A DNA stretch of 38,183 nt. Origin: an uncultured Cellvibrionales bacterium. GTDB lineage: Bacteria; Pseudomonadota; Gammaproteobacteria; Pseudomonadales; Cellvibrionaceae. The notes beneath the pieces were generated by a model. It did not search any database. It was given only the letters and a program-made list of their open reading frames with translations, and was not told the DNA's origin. Made by a program: the position numbers and the translations under genes. Within the stretch, counting starts at the first letter, position 1. The number at the start of each line of letters is the position of its first letter. Of the stretch, positions 31,737-38,183 are shown in pieces. The stretch spans positions 1 through 38,183 of the forward strand of contig CAJWBQ010000009.1 of NCBI GenBank assembly GCA_913020115.1, written 5' to 3'.

Positions 31737-34700
31737 TTATTTTATCGCCTCGTTAAATTTCACGCGATAAAAAATTGAGTACAAAACTGGGACAAGCCCC
31801 AAGGTCAAAACGGTGGCCCCGAGCAAGCCAAAAATAATACTCACAGCCATGGGCTCCCACATAACTCCGCCGCCTAGCCATAGCGGTATCATGCCCAACA
31901 CAGTGGTCGCTGTGGTAAGAAGAATGGGCCGGAGTCTTCTCTTTGCCGCCACAGGAATGGCTTGAACCAATGCTAAACCATTCACAGACTCTTCATATTG
32001 AATGCGGTCAATCAATACAATCGCATTATTGATTACAATTCCAGCCAAGGAGATAATGCCTAGCAAAGTCATAAACCCCATGTATGACCGAGCCAACAAT
32101 AAACCGCACACTACCCCGATGATACTCAGAGGAATCATCAAGAGAATAATTCCAGTTTTTCTGTAGCTATTAAATTGAAACATTAACAGCAATAATATAA
32201 TCAGCCCCGCAATGGGTAACTTTTCACTGATTGAATCATTTGCTTTACCCGATGTTTCAGCTTCACCGCCAAATTCCCAACGAAAACCCGGCGGCCAAGA
32301 GCCACTCTCTGCCTCAAGCCATGCCCGCAATTCAACATTAACTTCAGTGGCCGTTTTACCCTCTTCCAAATCGGCACTTACCGACATTGTGAGTGCGCGA
32401 TCTCGACGAAATACAATAGGCGACTCCCAACCCAAAGCGTAATCGGCCACTTCGTCCATAGGATACGTAGCTTGAGAGCTTTGCGAAAACACATTCAAGG
32501 AGGTGGGCACCAAGGTACCATTCTCGGATAAGGTTTCCGCCTTCAATATTATGGGAATAATTTTGTCGCCTTCACGATAATCAGCTACTTGATAACCATT
32601 CAAGCTACTCTTCATTGACTGGGCTATATCGCTATTGTTCACGCCTAGACTCTGCGCTCGCGCCTCATCCACATTAACTAAAAACTTTTTGGTTTGTCGG
32701 CCCCAATTGTCCGAGATCGCTTTGACCCCGGCTATTTCCTTCAGCCGGTCCTTAACGGTTTTACTGATGGAAAATAGCGCCTGCCTATCTTGGCCTGACA
32801 AACGAACTTCGATGGGATGAGTGACTGGCGCGCCATTCTCCAATTTTTTCACCGAGTGGTTTACATCGGGAAAACTATTGAAAATGTAGTCGTCTAACTT
32901 TCGAATTAAACCATCAACGTCCTCACCAGCCTCAGTATTCAACATAAAAAATGCGTAATTTGGGCTCGATGGCTTGGACGAATGGGTCAAAACATAGCGC
33001 GGCCCGCTATTACCAATGAATGCAGCCCAGTTGGTTAAGCCGTCTGTATCGTTCTGTAGAGTTGAAAGGTAGCCTTCAATGTTACTCACCACCTCTTCAG
33101 TTTTGGCAATTGGCGTACCTAGGGGGAGTTCCAATTCAATTTTAAAGGTCGGGTCTTCCGAAGGGGGGAAGAAAATACTGGGAATGAGCTTGAAACCCAA
33201 CAAGGCCAAAACAAACATCAAACCAACAGCACCAACCGTTGCACTACGCCGACGCAACATTGTGTTCAGAAGCTGGCTGTACCCTGTCTCAATAAATTCA
33301 AATCGATTGTTGACCTTCTCTGTGGCAGTTCGCTTTCCAGCTTTCAGGAAAATAACGCCTAGCAAAGGAATCATCGTTAAGGCAAGAAACCAAGAAATTA
33401 ACAGTGCAATGGTCACTACTTTGAATATGGGGGCAGTGTATTCACCGGTGGTGGACTGAGCTAAAAAGATGGGTAGAAAAGCCGCTGAGGTCGTCAGCGA
33501 CGAGGTCAACAAAGGCACCTTCAATTCTTTCGCTGCTGAGAGCGCGGCATCAAAAGATTTTTGGCCCGCTTCAATACGACTGACTATACTCTCGGTCATG
33601 ACAATGGAGTTGTCGACCAACATACCTAAGGCAATCATTAGCGCAGCTAAAGAGACTTGATCGAGACCAATCTCTAACATTTTCATCACGGCAATAGTAC
33701 CCAGCACCGTCACCGGTATCAGCGTAGATACAACCAAGCCTGTTCGCAAACCTAAGGTGGCTAACATAGTAAAGCTCACCACCAACACAGCTTGCACTAA
33801 GTTGCTCATAAAAGAGCGGATGGTATTGGTGACCAGATAAGGCTGGAACGCTACAATTTCGAAGCTGTAACCCCAAGGATATTGCTCTTGTAAATTACTC
33901 AGTAAGGCCTTTGTATCTTTGCCTAAATTGACAATATTACCGCCTTCTGTCATCGAAATGGCCAAGCTCAAAGACGTTTTCCCATTGGTGTGAACGATGG
34001 CCTTAGGTGGGTCATCATAGGATCGATAGATTGCCGCGATATCACCCAAAGGTAGAACGCCAGCGCCCCCCGGCACAGGAATGTACGTATCTCGCAGAGC
34101 CTGTACGGAATCAATATTACCGCTTGGTTCAACTGCAATCACTTCATTAGGCGTAGTTACGTTACCGCCCGATAGTATAATGTTTTTACTGCCGAGAAAT
34201 TGTGCGATGTAGCTTGGAGTCATACCCAGCTCAATCAGCTGACTGTTGTTGTATTCAATTACGATGCGCTCTTTTTGCGCACCAAATATGTTTACCTTGG
34301 CCACGAGAGGTAAACGAAGTAATTCGTCTCGAACCTGGTCGGCCACTTCTTTAGTATCCGCGTAATCAAAACCGTCGGTAATAATCGAAATGACAATGCC
34401 AAATACATCGCCAAAGTCATCATTCACCTCGGACGCCTTTGCCTCGCTGGGCAGATCACTTTTAGCCGCACTGACTTTTCTTCGAAGCTTATCCCAGATA
34501 GGGCGAAGCTCAGTATAGGACTCTTTAATATTGACATTAATCACCGAGATTCCCGCTTTTGATTGACTGGTGATACTGTCAATTTCAGGCATCTCTTGAA
34601 TTTTTTTCTCCAGTTTATCGGTAACTAACATCTCAATTCGCGCGGGGCTCGCACCTGGAAGCCGAGTAATAACTTGCGCTGTGCGAATAATAAAGCCGGG

Positions 34701-34811
34701 ATCTTGCGCCCGTGAAATTGTTTTAAAGGACATGATGCCGGCAATAATAATAACCAACATAATCAATAGAGAAACTTGCCTGTTCTTGAGCGTGTGTTCG
34801 GTAAAATTCAT
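31737..34811 (-). CDS. RND multidrug-type efflux pump, inner-membrane subunit
   Basis: A 1024-residue RND permease with twelve transmembrane helices in the usual 1+5 / 1+5 pattern and two large periplasmic regions. TM4 carries 'LMIALGMLVDNSIVMTESI'. The second of the two aspartates of AcrB is asparagine here, as in many RND pumps of this distinct branch. TM10 has 'LAGIVINNAIVLIDR'. It lacks the metal-type motifs of CusA and the periplasmic start 'RAQDPGFIIRTAQVITRLPG' matches the VmeI/'efflux RND transporter permease' group. Its first codon overlaps the adaptor stop by four bases (34808-34811), so the two are a pair. Cargo is unknown; drugs, detergents or bile-like compounds are typical. Confidence 0.9.
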   Translation of the reverse strand: MNFTEHTLKNRQVSLLIMLVIIIAGIMSFKTISRAQDPGFIIRTAQVITRLPGASPARIEMLVTDKLEKKIQEMPEIDSITSQSKAGISVINVNIKESYTELRPIWDKLRRKVSAAKSDLPSEAKASEVNDDFGDVFGIVISIITDGFDYADTKEVADQVRDELLRLPLVAKVNIFGAQKERIVIEYNNSQLIELGMTPSYIAQFLGSKNIILSGGNVTTPNEVIAVEPSGNIDSVQALRDTYIPVPGGAGVLPLGDIAAIYRSYDDPPKAIVHTNGKTSLSLAISMTEGGNIVNLGKDTKALLSNLQEQYPWGYSFEIVAFQPYLVTNTIRSFMSNLVQAVLVVSFTMLATLGLRTGLVVSTLIPVTVLGTIAVMKMLEIGLDQVSLAALMIALGMLVDNSIVMTESIVSRIEAGQKSFDAALSAAKELKVPLLTSSLTTSAAFLPIFLAQSTTGEYTAPIFKVVTIALLISWFLALTMIPLLGVIFLKAGKRTATEKVNNRFEFIETGYSQLLNTMLRRRSATVGAVGLMFVLALLGFKLIPSIFFPPSEDPTFKIELELPLGTPIAKTEEVVSNIEGYLSTLQNDTDGLTNWAAFIGNSGPRYVLTHSSKPSSPNYAFFMLNTEAGEDVDGLIRKLDDYIFNSFPDVNHSVKKLENGAPVTHPIEVRLSGQDRQALFSISKTVKDRLKEIAGVKAISDNWGRQTKKFLVNVDEARAQSLGVNNSDIAQSMKSSLNGYQVADYREGDKIIPIILKAETLSENGTLVPTSLNVFSQSSQATYPMDEVADYALGWESPIVFRRDRALTMSVSADLEEGKTATEVNVELRAWLEAESGSWPPGFRWEFGGEAETSGKANDSISEKLPIAGLIILLLLMFQFNSYRKTGIILLMIPLSIIGVVCGLLLARSYMGFMTLLGIISLAGIVINNAIVLIDRIQYEESVNGLALVQAIPVAAKRRLRPILLTTATTVLGMIPLWLGGGVMWEPMAVSIIFGLLGATVLTLGLVPVLYSIFYRVKFNEAIK

Positions 34812-35932
34812 GGCGTGGCGTTCTCACCCTGATCGGGCAGCAATCTCACAGCCAAGCCCTCATGAATTTGTGACATTCCAGCGGTGATTATCCGCTCCCC
34901 TTCCGCAAGGCCCGCCGTCACTTCAACTTGGTCTAGGGTGAATAATGCAATATCAATTGCACGCCGCTTAACAATGCCCCTGCCTTCGTCTTGCGCTTCA
35001 TAAACATATACAAAAGTAGCGCCGTCTTCTTTGCCGACCGCAATCAGAGGCACCCAAAAATTGTCGGTCGCCTGAGAAATACGCACTCGAAAAGTTACTT
35101 CGGCGGCCATGCCTGGACGCAATACTCGATCCTGATTACTCATTCTAACGGTGACGGGATAAGCTGAGTTGTTACTTTTTGAGTTGCCAATTTCACTGAT
35201 AACCGCCGGGAAATTTCGGTCCTTAAAGCTTGGGAAAGCCACGCTTACCGATTCGCCGACACTGAGTTCCGGAATAATGTTTTCTGGCACTATCACCAGC
35301 ACTTCTACCGACGTACCACAGTTTAGCGTCACCACCGGCTGCCCAACGTCAATGTTTTCGTTAACTTCAACATGCACTTCGGAAACAGAACAACCGTCAG
35401 CAGGTGAAATGAGCCGGGTATAACTCAATTTCTTACGGCTTAATGCCAGAGATCCAGCAACTTCATCAGCCCTCGCTTGAGCGGCTTCATCGTCGGCTTT
35501 GGCATTATCGAATTCGGCGCGTGAAATTAGCTTGCGGTCGAGCAGGTTTTTCATCCGTGCAAATTGGCCTTTGCTGTTCGCCGCTTGCGCTTTGGCATTG
35601 CGCAAAGCCGCTTCATCTCGAGCCATACTGATGCGAAGGTCAGCATCGTTCAATTGTGCAATGAGCTGCCCCTGCTTAACCGCCTCACCTTCCTTCACTG
35701 GCAGCGCGGTAATTTCCCCTCCGGTTCGAAAACTCAGCCTGGAGCTGATAGCGGCCTGCGAGCCACCGGCAAAGCGTCGGTCAATCGCCTGTGGTGCAGG
35801 CTTAACCGTGAGAGTTCGCACAGGGCGCACTCTCGCTTCTAAAACCGGCTCTTCTTTGTCAATGCAACCAACAAGAACAGTACTGAAAAGAACTAAGCCA
35901 ATGAGAGAGGCCTGCAGCTTTAATTTATTCAT
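34808..35932 (-). CDS. RND efflux periplasmic adaptor lipoprotein
   Basis: A 374-residue adaptor with a lipobox L-V-G-C23 ('VLVGCIDKEEP') for inner-membrane anchoring. It has the membrane-fusion architecture: barrel-sandwich strands ('LSFRTGGEITALPVKEGEAV', 'KQGQLIAQLND'), an alpha-hairpin (about 105-160, 'ALRNAKAQAANSKGQFARMK'), second barrel-sandwich half ('LISPADGCSVSEVHVEVNEN'), and beta-barrel and proximal domains to the end ('GLAEGERIITAGM'). It carries substrate from the RND pump to a TolC-like channel, not encoded here. Co-transcribed with the pump gene by overlap. Confidence 0.92.
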   Translation of the reverse strand: MNKLKLQASLIGLVLFSTVLVGCIDKEEPVLEARVRPVRTLTVKPAPQAIDRRFAGGSQAAISSRLSFRTGGEITALPVKEGEAVKQGQLIAQLNDADLRISMARDEAALRNAKAQAANSKGQFARMKNLLDRKLISRAEFDNAKADDEAAQARADEVAGSLALSRKKLSYTRLISPADGCSVSEVHVEVNENIDVGQPVVTLNCGTSVEVLVIVPENIIPELSVGESVSVAFPSFKDRNFPAVISEIGNSKSNNSAYPVTVRMSNQDRVLRPGMAAEVTFRVRISQATDNFWVPLIAVGKEDGATFVYVYEAQDEGRGIVKRRAIDIALFTLDQVEVTAGLAEGERIITAGMSQIHEGLAVRLLPDQGENATP

Positions 35933-35993
35933 TACGTACCTGTCATATTGCGGCAGACCAAGCTGCGGATTAGTTTTTACTCAGTAAATTCGA

Positions 35994-37097
35994 CTAAGCC
36001 TGTTTCAAAGTTAAAACAATGCCCTCTGATGGCGACGCTTCACCCGACAACATCCGCTGATAATTCTCACTCATGGCGTCTGTACCAGAATAGTTCACAA
36101 CCGAAAGTATTTTGTCGCTCACTTGCTTGAATGCTTGTAGTGATTTCGCAACACGCTTTTCTAGTTCGCCTGGGCCCCAATCTTGCAGTCGCTTCTGAGC
36201 TTGCGTGGGTGCAAAAAAGAAAGTCGGTTTGGCGCCGGGCAGCTCTTCGCTTGCACCGCCAAAATCATCATGGTGAGTAGCGCCAATCAAACAAGATTGA
36301 ACGAGGTAATCTTGAAATTGGTGATGGAGACCTTCGCGCAAAGTCGTACTGCCCGCCATATCCACTAGAATAGCGGCAGACTGTGCATTGAGACCCTCGA
36401 GCTGATCGTAGGTGTGCACTTCGTCATAGAGCCCTAAGCCTTCCACAAAAGCTCTATTGCCTGCCGATGTTAAACCGATGGCACGACACTTACCTCGCTC
36501 TTTCACCGCAAACGCCAGCGCCATGCTTGTTTTACTCGAGGCACTGGTAATCAGGAATTGTTCGGCCTCGAAGAAATCATTGTCGGCCATGAAATCTTCA
36601 ACCAACCAAGAGGTGGTGAACAGGCCACGCAGGAGCATGTCGAGCGCTTCTTCAGAACGCTGATAAAACGGATTGGCACTGGTGCGTTCAAAATACGCAT
36701 AGATGGGCGCCAGACCCGCACGGTGCTCAGAAACATCCTTAAAACCGAAAGGGCTTACACCGCCCGCTTTAACTTTCAGGTGGCTAGACATAGGGAACCA
36801 GCCCCAAACACGCTCACCGACTTCAATACCTTCAGCGTTGGACTTCACGACATCTGCATAACCCATAGCCGGAATTCGACCCCAGCCTTCACTCGAGGGG
36901 AAAAACCGCCAATAACCCAAGGCATCGCCCGACACCGCATAGGTAATATTGTTGGTCGTGAGCGCAAAATGCTCAACGCTCAAAATCACTTCGTCGTCAG
37001 CCAAGTCTGTGCTGATAGTGTCTTCGTGAATACGGGTCTTTTGCCAATCGGCGCGGTCAACTTCAAAGTGGGTGACAGAAATTGTGCTTGAATTCAT
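35994..37097 (-). CDS. DUF2855 family protein
   Basis: A 367-residue protein recognised as DUF2855, a family with the fold of medium-chain dehydrogenases/quinone reductases. The N-terminal part ('VILSVEHFALTTNNITYAVS', 'GWGRIPAMGYADVVKSNAEG', 'GERVWGWFPMSSHLKV') resembles the GroES-like domain. The middle ('FLITSASSKTSMALAFAVKE', 'IGLTSAGNRAFVEGLGLYDE') resembles the nucleotide-binding Rossmann region, although the usual glycine triplet is replaced by SASSKTS. No experimentally assigned reaction is known to me. It lies 61 bases upstream of the RND adaptor on the same strand, so it could belong to that transcript, and is divergent from the YlqF/RbgA gene. Confidence 0.85.
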   Translation of the reverse strand: MNSSTISVTHFEVDRADWQKTRIHEDTISTDLADDEVILSVEHFALTTNNITYAVSGDALGYWRFFPSSEGWGRIPAMGYADVVKSNAEGIEVGERVWGWFPMSSHLKVKAGGVSPFGFKDVSEHRAGLAPIYAYFERTSANPFYQRSEEALDMLLRGLFTTSWLVEDFMADNDFFEAEQFLITSASSKTSMALAFAVKERGKCRAIGLTSAGNRAFVEGLGLYDEVHTYDQLEGLNAQSAAILVDMAGSTTLREGLHHQFQDYLVQSCLIGATHHDDFGGASEELPGAKPTFFFAPTQAQKRLQDWGPGELEKRVAKSLQAFKQVSDKILSVVNYSGTDAMSENYQRMLSGEASPSEGIVLTLKQA

Positions 37098-37217
37098 GAT
37101 TTTACCTTAAGTTTGAATAGTCTGATTCTTATGTATTGGGTTGATTATTGGCGATTGAGCAGGGTATTGCCAGCCTAGGAGATACAATTGAGAGAAAAAT
37201 CGCCCCTTAAAGTGAGG

Positions 37218-37223
37218 TATACT
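37218..37223 (+). promoter_or_regulatory. Candidate -10 element for the YlqF gene
   Basis: TATACT (37218-37223, five of six to consensus) is 38 bases before the ATG at 37261. No good -35 is seen at 16-18 bases; TTGAGA at 37188-37193 is too far (24). Low-level support only. Confidence 0.35.
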
Positions 37224-37260
37224 GCGCGCTAATTCCTTGCTCGCCCTCCTGAGACGCCCT

Positions 37261-38183
37261 ATGAGTATAAATTGGTACCCCGGCCACATGCACAAGGCCC
37301 AAAAGCAGATCAAAGAAACACTGCCGAAGGTAGATCTTATTATTGAGGTGCTAGATGCTCGAATTCCCTGGAGCAGTGAAAACCCCGCCATTGCAAAATT
37401 GCGCGGCGACAAACCCTGTATTAAGCTACTGAGTAAATACGACCTGGCCGACCCTAAGATAACGACCGAGTGGCAAGCTTATCTAGAGAAAGAGAAAGGC
37501 GTAAAAACTCTAGCGATCACTACCGAGCAGCCCGCCAGAATTCAGCAAATTCCTGATTTGTGCCGTAAATTTTTTCCCTCTCGAGACACCTCAGTAAAAC
37601 CCATTCACACTATGATTATGGGCATCCCCAATGTGGGAAAATCTACCTTGATCAACCAGCTTGCGGGCCGCATGATAGCCAAGACGGGCAACGAGCCAGC
37701 GGTGACCAAAGGCCAGCAACGTATCAACCTAGGCAACGGCATTGTGCTATCAGACACTCCTGGTATTCTCTGGCCAAAAGTGGAAAGCCGCTACAGTAGC
37801 TATCGCTTAGCCACCACCGGCGCTATTAAAGACACGGCGATGGACTACGGTGACGTGGCTTATTTTGCGGCCGACTTTCTTATTAAGGCCTACCCAGACT
37901 TGCTGCGCAAACGCTACGGTCTCACCGATATTCCAGAGACCGAACTGGAATTACTGGAACTCATCGGCCGCAAACGCGGTTGTTTGGCAGGCGGCGGACG
38001 CGTAGACCTGAACAAGGTTTCAGAAGTGTTTTTACACGATTTTCGCGCGGGCAGTATAGGCCAAATCACCCTAGAAACTCCGGCCATGATTACTCATGAA
38101 TCAATTGAGGTGGCCGCGGAAACGGCCGCCCGTGAAGCCAAGAAAGCCGCCCGCAAGCAGAAAAAAAAGGGCAGTCGCGAACC
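37261..38183 (+). CDS. ylqF: Ribosome-assembly GTPase YlqF/RbgA (3' partial)
   Basis: Open from the ATG at 37261 to the window edge, 307 codons without stop; only a short tail should be missing. Circularly permuted GTPase: the N-terminus 'INWYPGHMHKAQKQI' and 'IIEVLDARIPWSSENP' are family hallmarks. G4 comes first as S58-K-Y-D61 (usually NKxD), then G1 G121-I-P-N-V-G-K-S128, and G3 D165-T-P-G168. A C-terminal helical domain and a strongly basic Ala/Lys-rich tail ('KKAARKQKKKGSREP') follow, suited to rRNA binding. In Bacillus RbgA is needed for late 50S assembly; proteobacterial members are less studied. Upstream is the divergent DUF2855 gene, 163 bases away. Confidence 0.93.
   Translation, partial: MSINWYPGHMHKAQKQIKETLPKVDLIIEVLDARIPWSSENPAIAKLRGDKPCIKLLSKYDLADPKITTEWQAYLEKEKGVKTLAITTEQPARIQQIPDLCRKFFPSRDTSVKPIHTMIMGIPNVGKSTLINQLAGRMIAKTGNEPAVTKGQQRINLGNGIVLSDTPGILWPKVESRYSSYRLATTGAIKDTAMDYGDVAYFAADFLIKAYPDLLRKRYGLTDIPETELELLELIGRKRGCLAGGGRVDLNKVSEVFLHDFRAGSIGQITLETPAMITHESIEVAAETAAREAKKAARKQKKKGSRE

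Noticed and set aside
35936..35950. TGTCA near 35941 upstream of the RND adaptor gene.
   Set aside because: Single copy without an 11-base partner and in the wrong orientation for the leftward genes, so not a Pho box.
1..38183. CRISPR arrays, tRNA/rRNA genes, insertion sequences or phage genes.
   Set aside because: No regularly spaced identical repeats longer than the 11-base Pho units, no cloverleaf-like segments, and no transposase, integrase or phage-like protein were seen.

Overview
The window reads as chromosomal DNA of a Gram-negative bacterium, most likely a marine gammaproteobacterium of the Cellvibrionales/Spongiibacter type. That placement is inferred from the gene content (two TonB-dependent receptors, RND efflux pumps, a bile-acid-symporter-type transporter, a CvfB-like S1 protein, DUF2855, a YlqF/RbgA GTPase); no rRNA or marker gene is present to prove it. 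Genes are dense, and many are joined by 4-8 base overlaps. No tRNA, rRNA, CRISPR array, transposase or phage gene was seen.

Layout. 1-1.8 kb: tail of a CBM9-like carbohydrate-binding protein and a LacI regulator. 1.9-5.2 kb: a Met/His-rich outer-membrane protein, divergent from a FapA (DUF342)/CBS-domain pair. 5.3-10.4 kb: a leftward copper/silver export operon (small Cys-rich membrane protein, CusB with a metal-binding domain, CusA). 10.5-17.3 kb: an AraC regulator followed by a tightly coupled rightward operon: BASS symporter, NAD-dependent epimerase/dehydrogenase, a periplasmic beta-propeller with a haem c motif, MFS transporter, short-chain dehydrogenase. This looks like an undescribed uptake and oxidation pathway for a hydrophobic or terpenoid/steroid-like compound.

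17.3-23.5 kb: two converging operons, each preceded by a run of 11-base TGTCA repeats typical of PhoB boxes. One encodes a PAP2 lipid phosphatase and an MJ1255/VC2487-type glycosyltransferase. The other encodes a surface lipoprotein and a large TonB-dependent receptor. Together they look like a phosphate-starvation island that may remodel membrane lipids and import a phosphorus source. This is the most interesting part of the window.

23.6-31.7 kb: CvfB-like RNA-binding protein; a second TonB receptor divergent from a TetR regulator, with a perfect 14-base palindrome between them; an HD-domain protein whose metal ligands resemble the diiron oxygenases PhnZ/MIOX; and a PhnDCE-like ABC transporter whose binding protein resembles the putative selenate branch. 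A leader with two competing base-pairings precedes the transporter.

31.7-38.2 kb: a leftward RND efflux pump with its lipoprotein adaptor, a DUF2855 protein, and the ribosome-assembly GTPase YlqF/RbgA, which runs off the right edge.
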